Source of the DNA: Bog-756 sp963756515
GTDB taxonomy: Bacteria; Actinomycetota; Acidimicrobiia; Acidimicrobiales; RAAP-2
DNA: 64,000 bases
NCBI GenBank assembly: GCA_963756515.1
Contig: CAVWNV010000002.1
Location: 310,001 to 374,000, forward strand
Reading direction: 5' to 3'
Positions 17,297 to 25,897 of the stretch are shown piece after piece. Position 1 is the stretch's first letter, and each line of letters starts with the position of its first letter. The notes under the pieces are model-generated. The model searched no databases. It was not told the origin of the DNA and saw only the letters and a list, made by a program, of their open reading frames with translations. The position numbers were made by a program, and so were the translations under genes.

Positions 17297-18424
17297 GTGG
17301 AACGTGCCGACCCGTTCGACGTCATCTGCCTGTCGTTGGAGCCGTGGGACGAGGTCTGGCGTCGGAACCAGCACATGGCCCGCGAACTGCTCCGCCTTCG
17401 ACCCACGTTGCGGCTGCTGTTCGCCGAACCCCCGGTCGACGTGGCCTGGTCGTTGCGACAGGGGCGATGGCCGAAGCGGTCACTCCTGCGCCCGGTCGGA
17501 GACAGCGGGCGTCTGTGGGCCATGGCTCCCCGTAAGTGGCTGCCGAGGCGGATCTGGCCCCGAGGGGACCGCTCGTTGTCCGACCAGGTGATGGAGGCCG
17601 GACGCCGGCTCCGATTCGACCGGCCCGTCCTGTGGATCAACGACAGCACCTACGCCCCGCTGATCGAGCACAGCGGGTGGCCCAGCGTCTACGACATCAC
17701 CGACGACTGGGTGCTGGCCAAAGGTTCCGACCGGCAAATGGAGCGTCAGCATCGCAATGATGCCGCCGTGCTCGGTCACGCTTCGGAGGTGGTGGTCTGC
17801 TCGCCGGCTCTGGCCGAGAGCCGCGGACACCACCGCTCGGTCCACCTGATCGCCAACGGGGTGGAGGTCGACCACCTGCGGGCGCCCACGGAGCGACCCA
17901 GCGACCTGCCGGCCGGACCCGTCGTGCTGTATTCGGGCACCCTCAGCGCCGGCCGTCTGGACATCGACCTGTGCGTCCGGCTGGGCCGGGCCGTGGCCGG
18001 CCGGGCCGCGCTGGTGTTCGTCGGTCCCAACAGTCTGACCAGGGAGGTAGAGCTCGAGCTGCTCGGTGCCGGCGCGGTGATCCTCGGCAGCCGTCCCTAC
18101 CGTGACGTGCCGGCGTACCTCCAGCACGCCGACGTCCTGGTCGTGCCGCACCAGATCACTCCGTTCACGGAGAGCCTCGATCCCATCAAGGCCCGGGAGT
18201 TCATGGCGGTGGGTCGGCCGGTGGTGACGACGCCGGTGGCCGGCTTCCGCGGGCTCGGGCCGCCCTTCACCGAGGTCGACCGCGAAGGCTTCGTCGACGC
18301 GGTGTCGGCCGTGCTGGACCGTCCGTCCCTGCCACCGGGACCCGGCCCCCTGGTGGGCCGGCCCGAGACGTGGGCGGGTCAGGCCACCGAGTTCCTGGCC
18401 GTGCTCGACGCGGCGGCATCCTGA
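17297..18424 (+). CDS. GT-B fold glycosyltransferase (family 4-like)
   Basis: A 375-residue glycosyltransferase. The N-terminal domain reads F-D-V-I-C-L-S-L-E-P-W-D-E-V-W-R-R-N-Q, and a Y-D-I-T-D-D-W signature follows at about 135. The C-terminal donor-binding domain contains V-L-Y-S-G-T-L-S, then D-V-L-V-V-P-H, with D-P-I-K-A-R-E-F-M-A and G-R-P-V-V-T-T-P. This matches enzymes often annotated near teichuronic or exopolysaccharide loci. GTG 17297 has a strong GAGGAGG ribosome site. It is divergent from the GT2 gene and abuts the exosortase-type hydrolase gene tail to tail. Confidence 0.85.
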   Translation: MERADPFDVICLSLEPWDEVWRRNQHMARELLRLRPTLRLLFAEPPVDVAWSLRQGRWPKRSLLRPVGDSGRLWAMAPRKWLPRRIWPRGDRSLSDQVMEAGRRLRFDRPVLWINDSTYAPLIEHSGWPSVYDITDDWVLAKGSDRQMERQHRNDAAVLGHASEVVVCSPALAESRGHHRSVHLIANGVEVDHLRAPTERPSDLPAGPVVLYSGTLSAGRLDIDLCVRLGRAVAGRAALVFVGPNSLTREVELELLGAGAVILGSRPYRDVPAYLQHADVLVVPHQITPFTESLDPIKAREFMAVGRPVVTTPVAGFRGLGPPFTEVDREGFVDAVSAVLDRPSLPPGPGPLVGRPETWAGQATEFLAVLDAAAS

Positions 18425-18426
18425 CG

Positions 18427-20196
18427 TCAGGCTGGGCGGCCTCCGTCCTTCCCGGTCGCCGCGAAGTTGGTGACCAGGAATTCCTCCTGCACCTCGATGA
18501 GCCGTTGGCGCTGGCGCTTGACCCACGACGCGTGATCGAGCTCGTCCAGTACCACCAGTCTGAAGTTCGGGTCCTCCTGCAGTCTCCCGAGCCGCCCCTC
18601 CGACCCGATGGAGACCGGAAGCAGGTCACCAGGGCCCGAGACCAGCAGGGTGTTGACGTCCTCGCCGACGATGCGCTCGAGGGTCCCGATCCCCGGGTGT
18701 GCCATCAGCACCCGATTGGCGAGCCACCACGCGGCCGAAGGGATGCGGGGATGCCGGGTGGCGATCGCCACCGGCCATGTGCCCACCTCGAGCGCCCGGG
18801 TCCACCGGTTCAGCTCCACCGACCGGCGCGGGCCGGCCGCCAGCCGCAGTGCCAGCTGGGCCGGGCGTGCGAACCACCGTCTGGTGTACTGGCGACCGGG
18901 TCGCTCGGCGGTGAAGGCGGGTTCGGGGGGGAGGAACGAGAAGGTCGGGTTGATCACGCAGATCCCCCGGGGCGGATGGGCGAGTGCCTGCTCGATGACC
19001 TCGTAGGCGCCGGAGCAGAAGCCGACCAGCACCACGTCGGTCGGATCGTCCGGGCGAATGGCCCGCATGGCCTCGTAGACGTCCTCGATGGCCTCGGGGG
19101 CCCGGCCGACATGGGCCTGTTGTCCCGGCCGGGTGCCGCTGTCGCCGATTCCGCTGAGGTCGAAGCGGAGCACGCGGAATCCGGCCGCAGCCGCCCGGCG
19201 GGCCAGGTCCACCCAGATCCGGGCCTGTCCGATGTGGTGCGTGTTGCCTTCGTTGACCAGGACGACGGTCGGCCCGCGGGTGGTCCCGCCCGGCTCCGTG
19301 ACGATCCCGAAGAGCCCGAGGGGTCCGAGCCGGACCGTGCGCTCGACCACCGGCTCCCCCGTGGACATCTGGCTCACGAGGGTGGACGGACGGTCGGGTG
19401 GTGTCACCGGCACCGGCCCACCGTCCAGCGCGTCACACAACCACTCGGTCACCCGGCCGATCGTGGCCAGGGGGGGCTCCTGGCGGCTCGAGTCGAGCAA
19501 CAGGTCCTGGCCGGTGGCCTCCTGCCAGTCCACGTCGGCTCCTTCGAGCCGGCGTTCGAGTGATGTCGGCCTGGACACGTCGGGTGGGATCAGCACCAGG
19601 GTGCGACGGGCCAGGGATCCGGGCATACGGCGCACATCGAGGTCCGAGAGGGCTTTGACGGTCTCGGGCTCGAAGCGGAGTCCCGGCGCGTCGACGGCCT
19701 CGGAGTCCTGGTCGGATCCGGACCCGCTCAGGAGCCGGAGGAACCGCTGCTCGCGTAGGAACGAGCGACCGGACAGGCAGGGGTCCCAGAGCACCAGGGC
19801 ATCGACGCCTTCCCGTCGGGTGGCTTCGTGGGCGGCGAACAGCGCGCCCATCCGCACACCGACCAGGCCGACGTTGTCCACCCCCAGCGCCTGTAGCGCA
19901 TCGGTCGCGGCCGACACGCTCTCCAGCCATGCGTCCAGTCGATCGGGGTCGTCCTCCATTCCGGACGAGTCTCCGGTGCCGTCGTAGTCGAAGCGGAGGA
20001 CGGCCAGCCCGCGCTGGGCCAGGCGTTCGGCCAGCAGTCGATAGCTGAAGTAGACGCAGATAGCCTCGATGCCGAGGGGCTGGCAGAGGACAACCCCGCC
20101 TCGCACGACCCGGCCGGCCGGCAGATGCAGCCAACCGAAGAGCTCGCGGTCGCCCGGCCCGAACCAGAACGGCGTCGACTCGGCCTGCTCGCTCAC
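18427..20196 (-). CDS. Tandem alpha/beta-hydrolase protein resembling fused exosortase-system hydrolases
   Basis: A 589-residue protein with two consecutive alpha/beta-hydrolase domains (about 1-255 and 285-570). In the first, the nucleophile elbow reads G-V-R-M-G, with Arg115 where Ser is expected. In the second it reads G-F-C-S-G, with Cys394, followed late by the histidine in E-L-D-H-A-S-W. Arg and Cys at these places recall the exosortase A-associated hydrolases 2 and 1, normally separate proteins, so this looks like a natural fusion. That family link is from memory of the motifs, not a search. GTG 20196 is preferred because GGGAGAG lies at proper distance; ATG 20214 has its AAGGAG only 2 nt away. 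It sits among glycosyltransferase genes; no exosortase is present in the window. Confidence 0.75.
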   Translation of the reverse strand: MSEQAESTPFWFGPGDRELFGWLHLPAGRVVRGGVVLCQPLGIEAICVYFSYRLLAERLAQRGLAVLRFDYDGTGDSSGMEDDPDRLDAWLESVSAATDALQALGVDNVGLVGVRMGALFAAHEATRREGVDALVLWDPCLSGRSFLREQRFLRLLSGSGSDQDSEAVDAPGLRFEPETVKALSDLDVRRMPGSLARRTLVLIPPDVSRPTSLERRLEGADVDWQEATGQDLLLDSSRQEPPLATIGRVTEWLCDALDGGPVPVTPPDRPSTLVSQMSTGEPVVERTVRLGPLGLFGIVTEPGGTTRGPTVVLVNEGNTHHIGQARIWVDLARRAAAAGFRVLRFDLSGIGDSGTRPGQQAHVGRAPEAIEDVYEAMRAIRPDDPTDVVLVGFCSGAYEVIEQALAHPPRGICVINPTFSFLPPEPAFTAERPGRQYTRRWFARPAQLALRLAAGPRRSVELNRWTRALEVGTWPVAIATRHPRIPSAAWWLANRVLMAHPGIGTLERIVGEDVNTLLVSGPGDLLPVSIGSEGRLGRLQEDPNFRLVVLDELDHASWVKRQRQRLIEVQEEFLVTNFAATGKDGGRPA

Positions 20197-20451
20197 CGGT
20201 TGCTCTCCCAACATCTCTCCTTACGCCGGGGTGCCCCGTCGTTGTGCCCGAGGCAACATGGCCCCGGTGGTTCGGCCTGCCTGGACCGCCCCTGACGCGA
20301 CGACGGCAGGGGACTGTTCCTGGCAGTGGAGTCATCGTCCCCGACGGGTGGGTTCTTGAGCCTCGGCCGGCGTCGCCCCGGGGACCAACCGCTGGCGTGC
20401 CCGTGCACAACCGGGTGACCGAGGCACCGGCCGGTCAGGCCGGTCAGGCGG

Positions 20452-21567
20452 TCATGCGGTCAGGTCGGACCTCGGGGGAAGGGAGGCGTAGGCGGCCATG
20501 GTGGCCTGGGCCACGTGGTCCCAGGTGTACCGGTCGAGGATCCTGTGCCGGAGCTCGGGTGCCGGCGGCGTATCCCACGCCTGCCGCACGGCGTCGAGGA
20601 TGGAACCCGGTTCCCCCGGGTCGCAGTACCGGGCGAACCCCTCCAGGTACTCGTGGGCATAACCCCGGGACGTCGACACGAGGCTGCAGCCGCTGAGCGC
20701 GGCCTCGAGAGACACCAGACCGGTGGTCTCGAACCAGCTCGGCACCACGTGCACACGGGCACCCCGGTAGAGGCCGGGAAGCTCGGATCCGTCGAGGGAG
20801 AAGTGGAACTGCACCCAGCCCTCCCCGGCCTCCCGGCACGCCTGTACATAGCGGGGATGGTCGGGGTGCTCGTGTCCGGCGATGACCAGCGGCAGCCTCG
20901 AGCCCCGTAACGCCTCGATCAGGCCGAGCTGGTTCTTGTGCGGCTCGATCCGGCCCACATAGAGGACGTAGCCCCGGTCGCCGAAGGGCGCGGGCTCCAT
21001 CGCGAACCGCTCCGGGTCGACGCCGTTGGGGACCGGATGGATGGGGGTCGACACACCCAGATCGCGACGGATGCTCTCGCCCTCACCGACGGCATTGGGG
21101 AGGAGGAGGTCGGCGGACTCGAAGCTGGCGTACGAGCTCCGCTCCTGGTGGTCGACGGCCATGGCCGCTTCGATCAGGCTGGCGCGACCTTTCATTGCGG
21201 CCAGACCGAACTGGGCCGCTCGCACGCCCCGTCCGGCCAGGGCGCGTGTCGACGGCCGTCGCCCCCCTCCGTCCATGCGGTAGGAACGTTCCCAGTAGAT
21301 GGTGGAGAGTGCGACAGGAACACCCCGGCTGTGCCAGTACCGGATGTCTTTGGCCTCGAGGCCGAACCCGTGGACCAGGTCGAACCGGTTCGACGGCAGC
21401 GTGGGCGTGAACTCCGTCAGCACGTCCAGGCCGGCCGCGCCGAGTGCCGCCGCCGTCCTCTCCAGCTGTACGACGTGACCGCCGAGCACCCGGCGTCCCG
21501 AGGGCATCCACAACAGGACGCGCTGTGGTCCGGCCGGGCCGCCGGCCGGCCGATCACCCGGGTTCAC
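20452..21567 (-). CDS. Family 4 glycosyltransferase
   Basis: A 371-residue GT-B glycosyltransferase. The N-terminal domain contains G-G-H-V-V-Q-L, and the linker segment H-P-V-P-N-G-V-D is followed by the C-terminal Y-V-G-R-I-E-P-H-K-N-Q signature. The donor-binding E-x7-E-like stretch lies in S-W-F-E-T-T-G-L-V-S-L-E-A-A. The GTG at 21567 begins 56 nt after the stop of the upstream GT2 gene, so the two are probably one operon. The open frame to 21771 overlaps that gene and is non-conserved. It probably adds a hexose to a lipid-linked or surface glycan. Confidence 0.85.
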   Translation of the reverse strand: MNPGDRPAGGPAGPQRVLLWMPSGRRVLGGHVVQLERTAAALGAAGLDVLTEFTPTLPSNRFDLVHGFGLEAKDIRYWHSRGVPVALSTIYWERSYRMDGGGRRPSTRALAGRGVRAAQFGLAAMKGRASLIEAAMAVDHQERSSYASFESADLLLPNAVGEGESIRRDLGVSTPIHPVPNGVDPERFAMEPAPFGDRGYVLYVGRIEPHKNQLGLIEALRGSRLPLVIAGHEHPDHPRYVQACREAGEGWVQFHFSLDGSELPGLYRGARVHVVPSWFETTGLVSLEAALSGCSLVSTSRGYAHEYLEGFARYCDPGEPGSILDAVRQAWDTPPAPELRHRILDRYTWDHVAQATMAAYASLPPRSDLTA

Positions 21568-21622
21568 TCCTGCCGCTCGGTACCGGTCGCGGCCGGTGAG
21601 GTGTTCCGTCGGGCCGACGGGA

Positions 21623-22582
21623 TCAACGCACGGTCCGGGTCTCGGCATTCCACGTGTGACCGGACGGGACACCGGCCGGGGTGTAGTTCGGCGGCCTCGT
21701 CTTCTCCCGAGCCAGATTGGTGCAGAAGCTGAGGGAGAACCACAGGTCGTACTCGTGCTCGCTGATGGCACTCTCGTCGCGGTGGCCGCGCAGCCGGACC
21801 CAGGCCAGTTGAGCTTGGGTCCGCAGCCTTCGCGCTCGCAGCAGGCTGAGGTCGTCGTGGAGCCAGTGGTGCCACAGATAGGCGTGGCTGGACCCGTTGA
21901 TCTGGGCCAGGCGTTTCATGGACCGGTAGTCGAGCCGGTCGGCGGAGAGGTGGTGTTCCACGGGGGGGCCGGTGCTCCCCACCAACCGGTAGCCGGCCGC
22001 CTTCAGCCGCAGATTGAACAGCACGTCGTCGGCCATGCCCCGCGCCCCTGGTCCGAGCTCCTCGTCGAACCCGATGGACCGGGCCGCCTCGGACGATGTC
22101 GCCATGTTGGCGCCGACCATGCCCGGCTTGTCCCCGGACACGTCCAGCAGCTCGGCCAGACTGGTCCGCAGCGCCGGGGTGAGCCAGCTGCGCTCGAGAT
22201 GCGGGGCCAGGGCCACCCGGCCGCAGACGGCGTCGGCCTCCCCGTCGAGGATCGGCGTGGACATCTCGTCCACCCATGCTTTCCCCACGTGGACGTCATC
22301 GTCGGTGAAGACGATGGCCCGGCCCCGTACCTCACCCAATGAACGGTTGACAGCTCCCGACTTGCCGGGCACCGGGTCGTCGACGGTGCGGAGCATGGGC
22401 CACGACGCCGAGAACTCCTCCAGCATCTGACCGGTGTGGTCGGACGAGCCGTTGTTCACCACCAGCACCTCGGTCGGGTGTCTGGAGGACCGCGCCGACT
22501 CCAGGACGGTGGACAGACTGGCGGGCAGATGGTCGGCACGGTCCCGCGTGGCGATGAGAACGGTCACGTCGGGCCCGGCCAT
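21623..22582 (-). CDS. Family 2 glycosyltransferase
   Basis: A 319-residue GT-A glycosyltransferase beginning directly at the first strand, D-V-T-V-L-I-A-T-R-D-R. It has the donor-site V-V-N-N-G-S-S-D, the metal-binding T-D-D-D-V and an acceptor-side G-M-A-D-D-V-L-F. The C-terminal 80 residues are Trp/His-rich (Y-L-W-H-H-W-L-H). TATGCT lies 6 nt before the ATG without a Shine-Dalgarno. It is the first gene of a leftward pair with the GT4 gene and is divergent from the PAP2 gene, whose start is 91 nt away. Confidence 0.87.
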   Translation of the reverse strand: MAGPDVTVLIATRDRADHLPASLSTVLESARSSRHPTEVLVVNNGSSDHTGQMLEEFSASWPMLRTVDDPVPGKSGAVNRSLGEVRGRAIVFTDDDVHVGKAWVDEMSTPILDGEADAVCGRVALAPHLERSWLTPALRTSLAELLDVSGDKPGMVGANMATSSEAARSIGFDEELGPGARGMADDVLFNLRLKAAGYRLVGSTGPPVEHHLSADRLDYRSMKRLAQINGSSHAYLWHHWLHDDLSLLRARRLRTQAQLAWVRLRGHRDESAISEHEYDLWFSLSFCTNLAREKTRPPNYTPAGVPSGHTWNAETRTVR

Positions 22583-22588
22583 CGGGCC

Positions 22589-22594
22589 AGCATA
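22589..22594 (-). promoter_or_regulatory. -10 box of leaderless type, GT2 at 22582
   Basis: TATGCT on the minus strand, 6 nt before ATG 22582. Confidence 0.45.
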
Positions 22595-22660
22595 GTGATC
22601 GGCACCCTGACCACCGGGTGTCCGCCGACCCGCCGACCCGGGCGTCGGGGCTTCGACCGT

Positions 22661-22666
22661 TAGCCT
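22661..22666 (+). promoter_or_regulatory. -10 box of leaderless type, PAP2 gene
   Basis: TAGCCT, 7 nt before GTG 22674. Confidence 0.45.
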
Positions 22667-22673
22667 GAAGGTC

Positions 22674-23429
22674 GTGCTTCCGCGCCCTTCTGAGCCACCG
22701 CCGGTTCCGGTGTCGGCGGCAGGACCGACGGTTGGGGAGCCCGACCACGAGGAGCGGGCGCACCGTCGCCGGGGTTCGCGCCGCGAGATCGCCGCTGCCG
22801 CCGTCCTGCTGGTGGCCACGGCGATCGGAGGGGTGTGTGTGGCCCATGGGACCGACCCGTCGTGGCTCGACACCTGGTTCCCGAGCTTCATCGCCTCCGG
22901 CCATCGTTCCGTGCTCACCGACGTGACCTCGCTGCGGTATCCCGTGGTGATCGTGGTCGGGGCCGTGATCATCGCCGCGGTCGCCTTCCCGAGGGATCGG
23001 ACTCGGGCCCTAGCCTGCCTGTTGGGACCGCCGCTGGCCCTGGTGACCTCGGAGTTGGTGGTCAAGCCGTGGGTCGGACGGATGTTGGGCGGGGGGCTGT
23101 CGTACCCGTCCGGTTCGACGGTCGGGGCGTCGGCGCTGGGGATGGCGCTGGTGTTGGCCGTTCCGGTCCGGAGACGGACCGTCGCCATCGTGGTGGCCGC
23201 GGTCTACGCGCTGTGGATGTCCGTCGCCGTGGTCTCGCTCCAGTGGCACTATCCCACCGATGCGGCCGCCGGGCTGGCCTACGGAGTCGCCGTCGTCCTG
23301 CTGCTCGACGGTGGGGCGTGGCTCGTGGTGGACCGCATCCGCCCCCCGACCGTCCGTCGTCGGGTCGACTCGGATTCGGATGGCGTGGTCACCACCACGT
23401 CCGACCGCCCCCTCTCCCGAGGCCGGTAG
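22674..23429 (+). CDS. PAP2-family membrane phosphatase
   Basis: A 251-residue membrane protein with five or six hydrophobic helices. The phosphatase motifs appear as K-P-W-V-G-R-M (motif 1, with Met where Pro is usual), S-Y-P-S-G-S-T (motif 2, Ser in place of the common His) and W-H-Y-P-T-D-A-A-A-G (motif 3). The missing motif-2 histidine makes full activity uncertain. PAP2 enzymes dephosphorylate lipid phosphates such as undecaprenyl pyrophosphate, which would suit the glycan-assembly neighbours. The GTG start follows a TAGCCT -10 box. It is convergent with the small gene at 23443. Confidence 0.78.
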   Translation: MLPRPSEPPPVPVSAAGPTVGEPDHEERAHRRRGSRREIAAAAVLLVATAIGGVCVAHGTDPSWLDTWFPSFIASGHRSVLTDVTSLRYPVVIVVGAVIIAAVAFPRDRTRALACLLGPPLALVTSELVVKPWVGRMLGGGLSYPSGSTVGASALGMALVLAVPVRRRTVAIVVAAVYALWMSVAVVSLQWHYPTDAAAGLAYGVAVVLLLDGGAWLVVDRIRPPTVRRRVDSDSDGVVTTTSDRPLSRGR

Positions 23430-23442
23430 GACCCGGTCCGGC

Positions 23443-23874
23443 TCACGACGTCGCCGGCTCGGGGGGATCCGTCGCGGGCGGATCCGCGACGGGGGGTTCC
23501 ACCACGACCGGACGCCGGATGACGGCCACCGTATCGGCCGGGCTGTCGGGGTCGAATCGCAGATCGATGGGCTTGTCCGGATCGTCCGGCTGGCCCGATG
23601 CCGTGATGACGAAGGCCGGCTCCTGCTTCGGCAGCTCCAACGCCTGCTGCAGTCCCACCGCGATGCCGGTCATCACCGCGCCGGTGGCCGACCGCTTCAT
23701 CCATCGATTGAAGCGGAGCGGGTCGCGGCTGTCGTCCCCGGTTGCCTCGGTCCCGTCGACGGACCCCTCGGGGTCCGGAGCGCTCTCCGCTGACGGATCA
23801 GGGGCGGCCTCGTCCGCCTCGGTCCCGTCGGCCGGCCCGTCGTCGAACCGGTCCGGACCGGGACTCTTTTCCAC
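23443..23874 (-). CDS. Hypothetical acidic protein
   Basis: A 143-residue protein. The first 55 residues are Asp/Glu/Pro-rich and probably disordered. A core follows with a basic-hydrophobic segment R-W-M-K-R-S-A-T-G-A-V-M-T-G-I and A-F-V-I-T-A-S-G-Q-P, and the tail is Pro-rich. No catalytic motif is recognised. The GTG at 23874 follows TACCGT by 6 nt (leaderless type). It is divergent from the DtxR-family regulator 102 nt away. It is real in my view because codon usage and start context match neighbouring genes. Confidence 0.6.
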   Translation of the reverse strand: MEKSPGPDRFDDGPADGTEADEAAPDPSAESAPDPEGSVDGTEATGDDSRDPLRFNRWMKRSATGAVMTGIAVGLQQALELPKQEPAFVITASGQPDDPDKPIDLRFDPDSPADTVAVIRRPVVVEPPVADPPATDPPEPATS

Positions 23875-23880
23875 GGGTCC

Positions 23881-23886
23881 ACGGTA
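23881..23886 (-). promoter_or_regulatory. -10 box of leaderless type, 23443-23874 gene
   Basis: TACCGT on the minus strand, 6 nt before GTG 23874. Confidence 0.45.
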
Positions 23887-23963
23887 CCCCGGGGGCCGAA
23901 GGGGCCGGGTCGCCCGATCGTCGGGCCTCCACCGGGGGTGAACGCCAGGCACCGTCGGTACCG

Positions 23964-23969
23964 TAGGAT
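23964..23969 (+). promoter_or_regulatory. -10 box of leaderless type, DtxR-family gene
   Basis: TAGGAT, 7 nt before GTG 23977. Confidence 0.5.
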
Positions 23970-23976
23970 CGGCCCC

Positions 23977-24636
23977 GTGCTGGACCGCTTCCACCCTCCG
24001 GTCGAGGAGTACCTCGAGACCATCTTCGCCCTCGAAGAAGAGGGCATACCGGTCATCCAGGCCCGGCTGGCCGAACGCCTGGACAAGGCCGCGCCTTCGG
24101 TCTCGGAGATGCTGGACCGGCTCGAGGCGGACGAACTCATCGTGCGGAGCGCCAGGCAGATCGCCATGACCACGAAAGGGACGGCCCTGGCCGAGGGCGT
24201 GGTGCGCAAGCACCGTCTGGCCGAGCGTCTGCTCGTGGACATCATCGGGCTCGACTGGGACAAGGCCCACATCGAGGCGGGCCGGTGGGAGCACGTCATC
24301 TCCGACGATGTGGAGGAGCGCCTGGTGGTCCTGCTCGGCAACCCGACCACCTGCCCGCACGGCAATCCCATCCCCGGTGTCGACGGGGTGGGGCCGGAGC
24401 AGCACCGCCTGGCCGAGGCCCAGCCCGGCGATCGGATCCGCCTCGAGCGCATCACCGAAAGCGTGGAGCACGACTCCGACTCGCTCTCCTATCTCGGTGA
24501 CCACGGCCTGACGCCGGGCACGACCGCCCTCATCGGGGCCCGGGCCCCTGACGGCACGTTGACCCTGGTGGTAGGGGACGACACCGTCGCCCTCGGGCCG
24601 GCCATGACCGAGCGCATGTTCGTCGCCACCGCCTGA
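23977..24636 (+). CDS. DtxR-family metal-dependent transcriptional regulator
   Basis: A 219-residue regulator of DtxR/IdeR type. It has an N-terminal winged helix (V-E-E-Y-L-E-T-I-F; A-P-S-V-S-E-M-L-D-R-L as recognition helix). The dimer/metal-binding domain carries H-R-L-A-E-R-L-L, W-E-H-V-I-S and N-P-T-T-C-P-H-G-N-P-I-P-G. The C-terminal FeoA/SH3-like domain is present, so it is a long form like IdeR rather than the short MntR form. It should repress iron- or manganese-responsive genes when metal-loaded. It is monocistronic and leaderless by promoter position. The targets are not identifiable here; the zinc-type operator at 57812 does not fit this family. Confidence 0.9.
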   Translation: MLDRFHPPVEEYLETIFALEEEGIPVIQARLAERLDKAAPSVSEMLDRLEADELIVRSARQIAMTTKGTALAEGVVRKHRLAERLLVDIIGLDWDKAHIEAGRWEHVISDDVEERLVVLLGNPTTCPHGNPIPGVDGVGPEQHRLAEAQPGDRIRLERITESVEHDSDSLSYLGDHGLTPGTTALIGARAPDGTLTLVVGDDTVALGPAMTERMFVATA

Positions 24637-24720
24637 TCGGTCGATCCTTCCGGCGCCCGCCGGCCCGGTGGCCCCGGGCCCGGCCCTCGTGTCGAACGGG
24701 CCATGACTGACCGTAGGGAC

Positions 24721-24747
24721 TCAGCACTCACTAGAGTGGAGTGCCAA
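24721..24747. promoter_or_regulatory. CIRCE heat-shock operator
   Basis: TCAGCACTC, nine bases, GAGTGCCAA: one substitution per arm from the consensus TTAGCACTC-N9-GAGTGCTAA. It lies 66 bp before hrcA. HrcA dimers bind CIRCE, so the hrcA-dnaJ operon is autoregulated by heat shock. TAGAGT inside the spacer (24732-24737) may be the -10. Confidence 0.92.
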
Positions 24748-24813
24748 TACGAAGCGAACCAGGTCCCGGCCGCTTCACGTGGGCGGTCGGGGCCAATCGC
24801 AACCGAGAAGCCC

Positions 24814-25878
24814 ATGCCCACCACCGAGGACAGCCGTACCGAGGACCACATCCCCGATGCCGGGGAGCTGGACGCGCGCAAGGCGGCCATTCTCAACGCC
24901 GTGGTCACCGAGTACATCGGATCGGCGCAGCCGGTGGGCTCCCAGCACGTGGTGGACGCCCCCGGGGTGAGCGTGTCCTCGGCCACCGTCCGCTCGGACA
25001 TGGCCGCGCTGGAGCGGGACGGCTTTCTGGCCCAGCCGCACACCAGCGCCGGTCGTATCCCCACCGACAAGGGGTACCGGTTCTTCGTCGACCACCTGGC
25101 CGGGCCGGGCTCACTTGACCCGACCGGCCGTCAACAGGTTCGTCAGTTCTTCGACCGCGCCCACGGCGAGATCGAGCTCATGCTGGAGCAGACCTCGGGC
25201 CTCCTGGCCGATCTCACCGACTGCACGGCCATGGTGGTGGGCCCGTCGCACGAGTCGTCCGTGATCCGCTCGGTGCAGCTGGTGGGGCTCGGTCCACGCG
25301 TGGCCCTCCTGGTGGTGGTGCTGGCCGACGGTGCCGTCCAGAAACAGTCGGTCGAGTTCGAGGTGGACGTCGACGACGCCCGTCTGTCCCACGCCGGCGC
25401 CCGTCTGGCCGCCCACGTTCTCGGTCAGCCGCTGGCCCGGGTGTCGGACTCGGTGGTGAGCACGGGTGACGCCGACACCGACGCCGTGGTGTCGACGGCG
25501 GCGGCAGCCCTGCGGGCCCTGGGCACGGCCGAGCGGGTGGAGCAGCTCTTCGTGGGGGGATCGTCGCGCATGGCGGCGGCCTTCGACGCGGTCGACACCG
25601 TCCGCTCGGTCCTCACCATCCTCGAGCAGCAGCTGGTGGTGGTCACGCTGCTCCGCGACATCCTCGACACCGGGCTGTCGGTAGCCATCGGGACCGAGCA
25701 CGGCGTGGAGCCGCTGGCTTCCTGCGCCATCGTGGTCATGCCGGTGTCGGTCGACGGCGCCGAGGCCGGCACCATCGGCCTGCTCGGACCGACCCGCATG
25801 AACTATCCCCTGGCCCTGGCGGCCGCCCGGGTCGTGGGGGACCGACTGGGCCAGCGGCTGGGCGAGGCCGGCCGGTGA
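24814..25878 (+). CDS. hrcA: Heat-inducible transcription repressor HrcA
   Basis: A 354-residue repressor of standard length. The N-terminal winged helix contains Y-I-G-S-A-Q-P-V-G-S-Q and V-S-S-A-T-V-R-S-D-M-A-A-L-E, then the conserved P-H-T-S-A-G-R-I-P-T-D-K-G-Y-R. The GAF-like domain follows and ends with the I-G-L-L-G-P-T-R-M-N-Y signature. ATG 24814 fits the family N-terminus; the frame is open upstream through the CIRCE operator, which cannot be coding in that context. It represses its own operon by binding CIRCE at 24721-24747. dnaJ follows after 19 nt. Confidence 0.96.
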   Translation: MPTTEDSRTEDHIPDAGELDARKAAILNAVVTEYIGSAQPVGSQHVVDAPGVSVSSATVRSDMAALERDGFLAQPHTSAGRIPTDKGYRFFVDHLAGPGSLDPTGRQQVRQFFDRAHGEIELMLEQTSGLLADLTDCTAMVVGPSHESSVIRSVQLVGLGPRVALLVVVLADGAVQKQSVEFEVDVDDARLSHAGARLAAHVLGQPLARVSDSVVSTGDADTDAVVSTAAAALRALGTAERVEQLFVGGSSRMAAAFDAVDTVRSVLTILEQQLVVVTLLRDILDTGLSVAIGTEHGVEPLASCAIVVMPVSVDGAEAGTIGLLGPTRMNYPLALAAARVVGDRLGQRLGEAGR

Positions 25879-25897
25879 GCCGCCCGGTGGCCCGAGC

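Noticed and set aside
20430..20465. Short GGTCAGGC-type repeats near the end of the GT4 gene
   Set aside because: Only two or three imperfect copies spanning the stop codon; probably chance in GC-rich DNA.
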